From Myxococcus stipitatus (GTDB lineage: Bacteria; Myxococcota; Myxococcia; Myxococcales; Myxococcaceae), in the NCBI RefSeq assembly GCF_038561935.1, contig NZ_CP102770.1:8060001-8124000 (forward strand): a stretch of DNA of 64,000 bases. Reading direction: 5' to 3'. Both the position numbers and the translations under genes were made by a program. The notes beneath the pieces are model-generated. The model saw only the letters and a program-made list of their open reading frames with translations, was not told the DNA's origin and did not search any database. This document shows, in pieces, positions 1 through 7,993 of this stretch; the stretch's first letter is position 1, and every line of letters starts with the position of its first letter.

Positions 1-588
1 ACGCGCGAGGACCGCCGCTACCGCAGCTACAAGCTCCAGGACCTGCCGGAGACCAACGCGGTCATCATCTACATGATGGACGTGTCCGGCTCGATGGGCG
101 ACGAGCAGAAGGAGATCGTCCGCATCGAGAGCTTCTGGCTCGATACGTGGCTGCGCCACCAGTACAAGGGCCTGGAGGCGCGCTACATCATCCACGACGC
201 GGTGGCGCGCGAGGTGGACCGCGACACCTTCTTCCACACCCGCGAGTCCGGCGGGACGATGATCTCCAGCGCCTACAAGCTCTGCCGCGACATCATCCAG
301 GCGGACTACCCCAAGAGCGCGTGGAACATCTACCCGTTCCACTTCAGCGACGGCGACAACTGGAGCGCGGACGACACGCGCCAGTGCATCGAGATGCTGC
401 GCAACGACGTGCTGCCCAACGTCAACCAGTTCGCCTACGGCCAGGTGGAGTCGCCCTACGGCAGCGGCCAGTTCATCAAGGACTTGCGCGAGGCGGTGGG
501 GGACACGCCCAACGTCGCGCTCAGCGAAATCGCGGACAAGGACGCCATCTACGCCTCCATCAAGGACTTCCTCGGCAAGGGACGCTGA
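1..588 (+). CDS. yeaH: DUF444 / YeaH-YhbH family protein (5' end outside window)
   Basis: C-terminal part of a DUF444 protein; the frame is open from base 1, so the start lies upstream. The visible part has 195 residues, against roughly 380-430 for full family members. A von Willebrand A-like core is present: the MDVSGSMG segment (DxSxS metal-binding motif) at bases 76-99, then a [16 protein letters not shown] stretch typical of the family. YeaH/YhbH is genetically linked to the PrkA kinase and SpoVR in many bacteria and is implicated in stress or sporulation signalling; the biochemical role is unsettled. It is followed 36 bp later by spoVR on the same strand, so the two are probably co-transcribed, and prkA is expected just upstream of the window. 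Family call is secure; function is known only by association. Confidence 0.9.
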   Translation, partial: TREDRRYRSYKLQDLPETNAVIIYMMDVSGSMGDEQKEIVRIESFWLDTWLRHQYKGLEARYIIHDAVAREVDRDTFFHTRESGGTMISSAYKLCRDIIQADYPKSAWNIYPFHFSDGDNWSADDTRQCIEMLRNDVLPNVNQFAYGQVESPYGSGQFIKDLREAVGDTPNVALSEIADKDAIYASIKDFLGKGR

Positions 589-624
589 CGTCAGCGCGCC
601 CGAGCCCCTCGGAGAGACTTCCAG

Positions 625-2118
625 ATGCCCAAGAGCCTCACACCCCGTCTCGCCGCCTTGAGGGATGAAATCCACGGCTATGCGAAGGAGTTCGGCCTGG
701 ACTTCTTCGACACCGTCTTCGAGATGGTGTCCTACGACGAGATGAACATGGTGGCCGCCTACGGCGGCTTTCCCACCCGCTATCCCCACTGGCGCTGGGG
801 CATGGAGTACGAGCAGCTCGCCAAGGGCTACGAGTACGGGCTGAGCAAGATATACGAGCTCGTCATCAACAATGACCCCTGCTACGCCTACTTGATGGAG
901 AGCAACCCGGAGGTGGACCAGAAGCTGGTCATGGCCCACGTGTACGGACACTGCGACTTCTTCAAGAACAACTTCTCCTTCCGGCACACCAACCGGCGGA
1001 TGATTGATGAGATGGCCAACCACGCCACCCGCGTGCGGCGGTGGGTGGACAAGATTGGCGTGGAGAAGGTCGAGGACTTCATCGACCGCACGCTGAGCCT
1101 CGAGAACCTCATCGACCAGCACTCACCACACATCCGCCGCAACCCGGACCCTCGGCGCGCGGAGGACGAGCTCAAGGCCAACGAGCGCGTGGAGGGCTTC
1201 AAGGTCGGCCGCGAGTACATGCGCGGCTACATCAACCCGTCGGAGTTCCTGGACTCCCAGCGCAAGAAGGTGGAGGAGGAGAAGCAGCGGGCGAAGAAGT
1301 TCCCCGAGCGCCCCCAGCGCGACGTGCTGCTCTTCCTCCTCGAAGAGGCGCCGCTGGAGCCGTGGGAGTCGGACATCCTCGCGATTCTCCGGGAAGAGGC
1401 GCACTACTTCGCGCCCCAGGGCCAGACGAAGATCATGAACGAGGGCTGGGCCAGCTACTGGCACTCCACCATCATGACCCGCCGCGCCCTGCGCGATGAT
1501 GAAATCATCGACTACGCGGACCACCACTCGGGCACCATGGGCACCCGCCCTGGCGCCATCAATCCCTACAAGCTGGGCATCGAGCTGTGGCGCGACATCG
1601 AGGAGCGGTGGAACAAGGGCCGCTTCGGCAAGGAATGGGACGAGTGCGATGACTTGCGCGCCCGCCGCTCCTGGGACAAGAAGCTGGGCGCGGGCCGGGA
1701 GAAGATCTTCGAGGTCCGCAAGCACTACAACGACATCACCTTCATCGACACGTTCCTGACGCCCGAGTTCGCGATGGAGCAGAAGCTCTTCGTGTATGGC
1801 TTCAATGACAAGCGCAACTCGTGGGAGATTCTGGACCGCGAGTTCCGCAAGGTGAAGAGCAAGCTGTTGCAGGGGCTCACCAACTTCGGCCAGCCCATCA
1901 TCGAAGTGGTGGACGGCAACCACGAGAACCGGGGCGAGCTGCTCCTCGCGCACAAGCACGACGGCCAGGACCTCAAGGGCGACTACGCCCGCGAGACGCT
2001 GCGCAACCTCCAGTCCCTCTGGCGCCGCCCCGTCAACATCATCACCCGCTATGACAACAAGAGCGTGATGCTGCGCTTCGACGGGACGAACCACACGGAG
2101 AAGAAGGTGGAGCTGTAG
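625..2118 (+). CDS. spoVR: SpoVR family protein
   Basis: A 497-residue protein matching the SpoVR/YcgB family, named from a Bacillus subtilis gene needed for spore cortex formation. Characteristic segments are visible: an N-terminal region with GGFPTRYPHWRWGMEYE, a central HVYGHCDFFKNN stretch, and MNEGWASYWHSTIMTRR near residue 275. Length is normal for the family. The ATG at 625 is preceded by GGAGAG eight bases upstream. It follows the DUF444 gene by 36 bp, giving the conserved DUF444-SpoVR order. In a myxobacterium a role in developmental sporulation or starvation is plausible but is inference. The next gene is convergent, with only 18 bp between the stops. Confidence 0.95.
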   Translation: MPKSLTPRLAALRDEIHGYAKEFGLDFFDTVFEMVSYDEMNMVAAYGGFPTRYPHWRWGMEYEQLAKGYEYGLSKIYELVINNDPCYAYLMESNPEVDQKLVMAHVYGHCDFFKNNFSFRHTNRRMIDEMANHATRVRRWVDKIGVEKVEDFIDRTLSLENLIDQHSPHIRRNPDPRRAEDELKANERVEGFKVGREYMRGYINPSEFLDSQRKKVEEEKQRAKKFPERPQRDVLLFLLEEAPLEPWESDILAILREEAHYFAPQGQTKIMNEGWASYWHSTIMTRRALRDDEIIDYADHHSGTMGTRPGAINPYKLGIELWRDIEERWNKGRFGKEWDECDDLRARRSWDKKLGAGREKIFEVRKHYNDITFIDTFLTPEFAMEQKLFVYGFNDKRNSWEILDREFRKVKSKLLQGLTNFGQPIIEVVDGNHENRGELLLAHKHDGQDLKGDYARETLRNLQSLWRRPVNIITRYDNKSVMLRFDGTNHTEKKVEL

Positions 2119-2136
2119 CCCTCCCCTCCCGCCGTC

Positions 2137-3213
2137 TCAGAGCGTGCTGTGCGCGCCCCAGGGCCGGGCCCCGTGCTCGGGCCTGGGGGCGGGGAACACC
2201 GCGTCCGCGGGCCCAGGCGGCGCGCACAGCCGCTCCAGCACCCCACACAGCGCCTCCGCCCGGGTGAAGCGCTCGAGCGGGTCCTCCGCGAGGCAGCGCT
2301 CGATGGCCCGCGCGAACTCCGGCTCCATGCCGGGAACACGCTCCACCAGCGCCCCGCACCGGACCTGCGGCTCCGTGCCCCCCGGCATCCGGGACAGCGG
2401 GCCCGGGGTGCGGGGCAGTCCGCCCGTGCACAGCTCGTACAGGAGCAGCCCCAGCGCGTAGAGGTCGCTCTGGGGCGTCGCCTCCGCGCCCGACCAGAGC
2501 TCGGGCGCCAGGTAGCGCGGTGTCCCCACCACGCCCTGCACGGCCTCGGGAGCGTGGCGATCCGCCCCGACGAACGCGGCGAGGCCGAAGTCGAGCAGCT
2601 TGACGGTGCCGTCCGCGTCCAGGATGGCGTTGCCCGGCTTCAGGTCCCGGTGCAGCACGCCGCGCTGGTGCGCCGCCCGAAGCCCTCGGGACAGCCCCAC
2701 CGCGATGTCCAACACATATCGCCACGGCAACGGCAGGCGCAGCTCCGCCAGGCTCTTGCCATCCACATACTCGTAGACCAGGTACGGCCGGCCCTGGACC
2801 TCTCCCGCGCGGAACACCGTGACGACATTGGGGTGCTTGATGCGCGCAATCGCTCGCGCCTCCACGGCGAAGCTCTCCAGCGTGCTCGTGTCCGGCTGGA
2901 GCGCGACGCTCAGCTTGAGCGCCACCAGCCGGTCCAACGACGTGTCATGCGCCAGGTAGACGGCCCCCATGCCTCCTCGCCCCAACAGCCGCACCAGCCG
3001 GAACTCATCCACCTCCGTGGGAGGCTTCCAGCTTCCCCCCAAGACTTGCATCCGCCCGCCCAGCCACGAGGACTCCAGGGCCGCGTCGGACGGGACACCC
3101 TCGCTTCTCACGGCGGCGACCAGGAGCGCTCGGCACGCGGGACACTCGGCGGCGTGACGATGGATGTGGACCCGCGCCCCCGTCTCCAACCTCCCTTCCA
3201 GAAGTGACACCAC
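2137..3213 (-). CDS. Serine/threonine protein kinase, soluble, with N-terminal zinc-finger-like segment
   Basis: Pkn2-type bacterial Ser/Thr kinase of 358 residues as called from GTG 3213. Kinase motifs: glycine loop LGRGGMGAVY (77-86), VALK lysine at 100, HRDLKPGN catalytic loop with Asp190, DFG at 208-210, and GTPRYLAPE activation segment. There is no transmembrane segment, so it is probably cytoplasmic. The N-terminus carries H-x3-C-x2-C (HRHAAECPAC), like anti-sigma zinc fingers placed before myxobacterial kinases. A matching CLCEED pair lies in frame upstream of the GTG, so the true start may be ATT at 3246, just after a GAGGGGGG tract (see findings). It is divergent from the sigma factor at 3419, with about 200 bp between them. 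Confidence 0.93.
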   Translation of the reverse strand: MVSLLEGRLETGARVHIHRHAAECPACRALLVAAVRSEGVPSDAALESSWLGGRMQVLGGSWKPPTEVDEFRLVRLLGRGGMGAVYLAHDTSLDRLVALKLSVALQPDTSTLESFAVEARAIARIKHPNVVTVFRAGEVQGRPYLVYEYVDGKSLAELRLPLPWRYVLDIAVGLSRGLRAAHQRGVLHRDLKPGNAILDADGTVKLLDFGLAAFVGADRHAPEAVQGVVGTPRYLAPELWSGAEATPQSDLYALGLLLYELCTGGLPRTPGPLSRMPGGTEPQVRCGALVERVPGMEPEFARAIERCLAEDPLERFTRAEALCGVLERLCAPPGPADAVFPAPRPEHGARPWGAHSTL

Positions 3214-3418
3214 GTCTTCTTCACACAGGCAGGTGGACGAAAGAATGTGGCACCCCCCTCAGTGCACTCCCGCGAAGTCTCTCATAAAAACAGCCGCCTT
3301 TCAGGAAGACGGGCAACTCGCTCATTTCGTGCGCAAAGGCGACCTTCACTCAGCTTACCGCGCATAGCCAGCAAGGTCGGTCCGGTCGGCTATAGTGAGG
3401 GACAGGAGGTAGGGGGGA

Positions 3419-4318
3419 TTGGTGTTCGCACCGTTATTTCTCGCGCATGCGGGCTGCCGAGGCCTGGGTGACAACGCCTCGGAAGACCTCGAGCCTCTCC
3501 TGGTCCGCTTCTGGCGAGCGGGCTGTGAGCGATGGCCAGACATTGCCCTGGCACCTGATACCTTCATCCGCCACCTCGCCCTGCACTTCCCTCGGCGCAC
3601 CACGCCAGCCGAATGGGAGTCATTGCTTACCCAGTTCGTTCCCGGTGACTTGTATCTCGCGTGTGCATGCGCACAGAGCCTTCCCGCCGCGCTGGCCGCC
3701 TTCGAGCGCCATCACATGTCAGGGGTGGGCGCGGCGCTCGCGCACATGCGGCTGCCCTCCTCGGTGGTGGATGAGATCCGCCAGCGGGTGAGGGAGCGGC
3801 TGCTGGTGCGCACCGACACGGCGCCTCGAATCGCGGAGTACTCGGGCCGGGGGACGCTCTCCAACTGGGTGCGTGTCGTCTCGCTGCGCACGGCGCTGAG
3901 CCTTTTGCGAAAGCCTCACGAGGAAGGCTCGCTCAGCGACGCCCTCCTGGAGCTGGTGCCCTCCCCCGACGCGGACCCCGAGGTGGAGACCATCCAGCGG
4001 CGCTACCAGGATGAGTTCCGCCGCGCCCTGGAGGACGCCTTCGCCATCCTCCCCAGCGAGCACCGCTACCTCCTGCGCCTGCACTTCGTGGACAGGCTCT
4101 CCACCACCAAGCTGGCACCGCTCTTCAATGTCAACCAGTCCACGGTCTCCCGGTGGCTGCAGAGCGCCCAGCAGGCCGTCCACGACGAGACCCGACGGCT
4201 CCTCATGGAGCGGCTGGACCTCTCCTCACAGGAAGTCACCAGCCTGTTGCGCACCGTCGAAAGCCATATCCATCTCAGCCTCAGCCGCATTCTCAATGAA
4301 ACTATTCACTCCAAGTAA
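3419..4318 (+). CDS. RNA polymerase sigma-70 family factor, myxobacterial TIGR03001-like
   Basis: A 299-residue sigma factor resembling the Myxococcales-restricted TIGR03001 group. Region 2-like sequence (ERLLVRTDTAPRIAEY, then GRGTLSNWVRVVSLRTAL) lies at about 120-165. Region 4 with a helix-turn-helix (LRLHFVDRLSTTKLAPLFNVNQSTVSRWL) lies at about 220-250. Start options are TTG 3419 and GTG 3422; both follow AGGAGGTAGGGGGG, and GTG is equally likely. It is divergent from the Ser/Thr kinase, an arrangement I recall for this sigma group, and lies 5' of four secreted-protein genes. Whether it transcribes them is not shown. A TATAGT hexamer at 3391-3396 could be a -10 box but lacks a good -35 partner. 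Confidence 0.9.
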   Translation: MVFAPLFLAHAGCRGLGDNASEDLEPLLVRFWRAGCERWPDIALAPDTFIRHLALHFPRRTTPAEWESLLTQFVPGDLYLACACAQSLPAALAAFERHHMSGVGAALAHMRLPSSVVDEIRQRVRERLLVRTDTAPRIAEYSGRGTLSNWVRVVSLRTALSLLRKPHEEGSLSDALLELVPSPDADPEVETIQRRYQDEFRRALEDAFAILPSEHRYLLRLHFVDRLSTTKLAPLFNVNQSTVSRWLQSAQQAVHDETRRLLMERLDLSSQEVTSLLRTVESHIHLSLSRILNETIHSK

Positions 4319-4561
4319 ATATTGAGAATCTCTGCATAGGTTGAAGTCGGGGTGCGTCCTTAGTTCGCGAGCGGCCCCCGGTCCCCCGTTGTGCTCACAG
4401 CCGCTCGCGTCCCCCCCGCCGTGTGCGCATGGAGCCACACGGATTCAGGTCATCGAGCGGCCCGCCGCCCACCGCGCCGCTCATTCCCATCCGTCCGTCC
4501 ACGTCCACCCGGCCCTTCCTGGGTGGCGAGCACTGCCCGTTTGCCTTCGAGCGGAGACACC

Positions 4562-5950
4562 ATGCGGCCTCACCACAGCCTCGCCCACCGCGCTCGCGCG
4601 GTGGCGTTCCGAACCCTGTCCCTGCTGGGCGCGCTCGCGCTCGGTGGAAGCGCCTGTGGAGAGCGGCCCGCCTCGGGTGAGCCGGCCTCTCCGGGGGTTG
4701 AGACGGTGAAGCTCGCGCGACTGAGCCGCGCGCCGGAGTCGCTGCGTGTGCCCGGCGAGTACGTGGTGGTCTTCACCCAGGGCCTCTCGGGAGGCGCCCT
4801 CACCGCCGCCGCGGACTCCCTCTCCCGCGCGGGAGGCACCAACGCGCTCCTGCACCGCTACTCCCTCATCCCGGGCTTCACTGCGCGCCTGGATGACGCG
4901 CAGCTCGACCGGCTGCGACGGGACCCCGGTGTCGCGTACATCGAGGAGAACCGGCACGTCTTCCTGAAGAGCGCGGTGCCCAGCCCGTCGGATGGAATCG
5001 ACCGCGTGGACCAGCGCCAGGGGCGCGACGGCCAATACAACGACTACGAGAACACGGGCGCCGGGGTCCACGTGTACGTGCTCGACACGGGCCTCAACAC
5101 GGAGCACTCGGAGTTCATCGGCCGGGTCGGCTCCTCGGCGTCGTTCGTCTTCGACGGCTTCGGCGTGGAGGACTGCCACGGCCACGGCACGCACGTCGCC
5201 AGCACCGCGGTGGGGACGCAGTACGGCATGGCGAAGCAGGCCACCCTCCACCCCATCCGCATCCTCAACTGCATCGGCCGCGCGACGTGGGGCACCATCA
5301 TCGCGGGCCTGGACTTCGTCCGGATGGACTGCCCCCGGCAGGATGGGCCCTGTGTCGCCAACCTGAGCCTGTCCGGTGAGTTCTTCCAGCCCGTCAACCA
5401 GGCCGCCGCGGCCCTGGTGGACGCGGGCATCCCCGTGGTCGTCGCCGCGGGCAACAGCAACATCGACGCCTGCGCCGAGTCCCCCGGAAGCGAGCCCAAG
5501 GTCATCAACGTGGGCGCGGTCGACGACAACGACAAGCGGGCCCTCTTCTCCAACTGGGGCACCTGCGTGGACCTCTTCGCCCCTGGCGTGAGCATCCTGG
5601 GCGCGTGGGCCGGCGACGCGGTGGCGACGAACCTCGACGACGGCACCTCCATGGCCGCCCCGCATGTCACGGGCGCCGTGGCCCAGTACCTGGAAGGCCA
5701 CCGCACCGCCACGCCCGCGCAAGTCGCCGTGAACCTCAAGGGCGCGGCCACGCTGGGCTGCGTGGACGACCCGATGGGCGCGCCCAACTCGCTGCTCTTC
5801 AGCGACCTGAGCCAGGGCAACTACCAATGTGTCGCCGACCCTCACAGCTGCAAGGGATTGTGTGGCGGGGCCGCGACGGGCTGCTTCTGCGACCCGACAT
5901 GTCTGGAGTTCAACGACTGCTGTCCTGACTTCCAGCAGGTCTGCCAGTGA
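4562..5950 (+). CDS. Secreted S8 subtilisin-like protease with C-terminal somatomedin-B-like domain
   Basis: A 462-residue subtilase. I chose ATG 4562 because it follows CGGAGACACC and opens a signal sequence with a possible lipidation Cys at about 32. An I9-type propeptide (GEYVVVFTQGLSGGAL... to AYIEENRHVF) precedes the catalytic domain. Triad: Asp175 (VLDTGLN), His208 (GHGTHVAS), Ser363 (GTSMAAPH), with the oxyanion Asn in AAGNSN. The last roughly 35 residues have the spacing of a somatomedin B domain (SCKGLCGG, GCFCDPTC, NDCCPDFQQVC), an extracellular disulfide knot common in animals. The ORF is open further upstream to 4391 without recognisable protein. It ends 29 bp before the Hint lipoprotein, so an operon is likely. 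Confidence 0.93.
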   Translation: MRPHHSLAHRARAVAFRTLSLLGALALGGSACGERPASGEPASPGVETVKLARLSRAPESLRVPGEYVVVFTQGLSGGALTAAADSLSRAGGTNALLHRYSLIPGFTARLDDAQLDRLRRDPGVAYIEENRHVFLKSAVPSPSDGIDRVDQRQGRDGQYNDYENTGAGVHVYVLDTGLNTEHSEFIGRVGSSASFVFDGFGVEDCHGHGTHVASTAVGTQYGMAKQATLHPIRILNCIGRATWGTIIAGLDFVRMDCPRQDGPCVANLSLSGEFFQPVNQAAAALVDAGIPVVVAAGNSNIDACAESPGSEPKVINVGAVDDNDKRALFSNWGTCVDLFAPGVSILGAWAGDAVATNLDDGTSMAAPHVTGAVAQYLEGHRTATPAQVAVNLKGAATLGCVDDPMGAPNSLLFSDLSQGNYQCVADPHSCKGLCGGAATGCFCDPTCLEFNDCCPDFQQVCQ

Positions 5951-5979
5951 AAGCTGTTTCAAGCGGAGGAGGAAACACC

Positions 5980-7842
5980 ATGTCACGAATGCGCCGTTAT
6001 CTGGTGATGGGTAGCACCGCCTGCCTGGCCATGCTGTCGGGTTGCACCTCCAGTCCCCAGGGAGAGCAGCTCACCAACGCGGGCCGCACGATGCAGGGCG
6101 TGGGTGATGCCAGACGGCTCAGCAAGGCCGAGTGGAACGCCTACAGAGCGGACGAAGGCTATCTGCACAGCATCGCCAAGCCGGACACCCGCGTCCGGCT
6201 GAACTTCGCGGACCCGGCGCAGTACCGCTTCGCGCTGGCGCGCCTGAAGCTCGCGGGCAAGACGCCGGAGAACTCGCCGTACCTGTTCCAGGCGCTGGAG
6301 CAGCGCCAGAAGGACCACCTGAGCCAGGGCCTGGCCGCGGGGAGCTTCGCGTCGGAGGACCCTCGGGGCCTGGCGACGTCCGCGGAGCGCAAGGAGATGC
6401 ACCTCATCGAGGCCGCCAACGCGGGGGAGACCACGCCCGAGCCCAACGACGGCGCGGGTGTCGCGCGGTCCACCTTCCCGGGCGGCAGCTACTACACCTA
6501 CGCGGACGCCAACTACACCGACGCGTCCGGCAACCCGCTGGGCGAGCTCAAGTACATCGAGGAGTACGAAGGCGGCAAGGACCTCCCCATCGCCACGACG
6601 GGCAACCTGGCGCTGACGACGCAGGGCCGCTACCGCGTCTCCTCCTACAAGGTGGAGGACTCCGTCGAGGGGTTCAAGGACTCGTACATCTTCTCCGAGT
6701 TCGGTGCTCCCGCCGGCGTCACCTCGACGCGGCCCGTGTTCTCCCAGCTCCTCGTGTACGCGCCCGTGGACACGGTGCTGAACGACAACCTCATCTCCGT
6801 GTGCCTCAACCGCACCTGGACCCAGGACTGCGACTACGACCTGACCGGCACGCCCCAGGCCGTCAAGCTGCCCTTGAAGGGCCAGATGTCGCTGACCTCC
6901 GCGCACCTCTTCGACGCGGCGAGAATCACCCAGTTCAAGGCGGACACGAACATGGGCACGCCCACGTATGACGTGGGCCACCTCAAGCTCATCCTCACCA
7001 ACGCCGGTGGTGGTTGCGACGTCACGGACGGCAACCTCATCGAGGCGCGGATGAACCAGTTCTGGCGCGGCGCCACGCTGAGCGCGGACAAGAAGACCTT
7101 CTCCTGGGATTTGACGGGCGCCAACTCGGCCTTCTTCGACGACGGCTGCCGCCAGGTGCAGAACGAGGTGAAGCTGTCGCTGCGCATCGTCCTGCCCGTC
7201 GTCGCCTCGGTGGGTGGCCAGACGTACCAGTCCTCCGTCACGCTCGCGAGCCCGGACCCGCGCTTCCCCCGCCCGGACTACACCTTCAAGAAGATCACCG
7301 TCACCAACAGCTGCCTGGCGGCCGGCACCGAAATCGAGCTCGCCGAGGGCCAGGTGGCGCCCGTGGAGTCGGTCAAGGCGGGAGACCGGGTGCGCAACCC
7401 GCACAAGCCCTCGCTCACCGTCATGGACACGGCCGTGGGCACGGAGTCCGTCCCCATGGTCCGCATCCGCAACGCGGCGGGCAACAGCCTGCTGATGACG
7501 GAGATGCACCCCATCCAGGTGATGGCGCGCGGCATGGTCCAGGCGCGCCACCTGAAGACGGGCGACCTGGTGATGACCAAGGCGGGCCCCAGCAAGCTCG
7601 TGGAGGTCAGCCGCGAGTCGTACGCCGGCAAGGTCTACAACGTGAAGGTCGGCTCGGACGCGGAGAAGCTGGCGCTCGGCGCGGACCAGACCGTCGTCTA
7701 CGCCAACGGCTTCGTCGTGGGGGATGGGCAGATCCAGGCGAAGTACGAGTCCATCGCCATGACGCAGCAGAACCCCAACGTGCTGGCCACGCTGCCGGCC
7801 AGGTGGCACCGCGACTACGTGATGTCCGCGAAGCGCAAGTAG
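5980..7842 (+). CDS. Lipoprotein with C-terminal Hint (hedgehog/intein-type) domain
   Basis: A 620-residue exported protein. ATG 5980 follows GGAGGAGGAAACACC; the signal peptide ends in a canonical lipobox with Cys22 (MLSGC). Residues 23-440 are a secreted region I cannot assign, rich in Tyr and Thr. From Cys445 (NSCLAAGTEIELAEG) to about residue 585 the sequence follows a Hint fold: the block-A cysteine, VKAGDRV, the TEMHPI histidine of block B, LKTGDLV, and YNVKV before the terminal strand. A C-terminal HN dipeptide is absent and about 35 residues follow, so it resembles pretoxin/BIL-type Hint domains more than a splicing intein. Self-cleavage at Cys445 is an inference. It is probably co-transcribed with the subtilisin gene. 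Confidence 0.85.
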   Translation: MSRMRRYLVMGSTACLAMLSGCTSSPQGEQLTNAGRTMQGVGDARRLSKAEWNAYRADEGYLHSIAKPDTRVRLNFADPAQYRFALARLKLAGKTPENSPYLFQALEQRQKDHLSQGLAAGSFASEDPRGLATSAERKEMHLIEAANAGETTPEPNDGAGVARSTFPGGSYYTYADANYTDASGNPLGELKYIEEYEGGKDLPIATTGNLALTTQGRYRVSSYKVEDSVEGFKDSYIFSEFGAPAGVTSTRPVFSQLLVYAPVDTVLNDNLISVCLNRTWTQDCDYDLTGTPQAVKLPLKGQMSLTSAHLFDAARITQFKADTNMGTPTYDVGHLKLILTNAGGGCDVTDGNLIEARMNQFWRGATLSADKKTFSWDLTGANSAFFDDGCRQVQNEVKLSLRIVLPVVASVGGQTYQSSVTLASPDPRFPRPDYTFKKITVTNSCLAAGTEIELAEGQVAPVESVKAGDRVRNPHKPSLTVMDTAVGTESVPMVRIRNAAGNSLLMTEMHPIQVMARGMVQARHLKTGDLVMTKAGPSKLVEVSRESYAGKVYNVKVGSDAEKLALGADQTVVYANGFVVGDGQIQAKYESIAMTQQNPNVLATLPARWHRDYVMSAKRK

Positions 7843-7917
7843 CCGCCTGACGCCTCCCCGGGTCGCTCCAGCAGCGGGCGTCCCGGCGAGGTGCTCGCAT
7901 CTTCCGAATCGACCGCC

Positions 7918-7947
7918 GGCCACCCAGTGGAGCCCCGCTGGGTGGCC
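7918..7947. terminator. Hairpin, likely transcription terminator
   Basis: Perfect 10-bp inverted repeat GGCCACCCAG / CTGGGTGGCC with a 10-base loop, 75 bp after the Hint gene stop and 47 bp before the next start. No U-tract follows, as is usual in GC-rich genomes. Confidence 0.5.
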
Positions 7948-7993
7948 GCGCCTGTTCATCGCCTCTCCCGCACAACACAACGGAGTGAACCTG

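Noticed and set aside
7312-7842. Splicing intein in the Hint protein
   Set aside because: No C-terminal HN dipeptide, no C-extein nucleophile and no endonuclease; the domain sits at the protein end, so a self-cleaving Hint module fits better.
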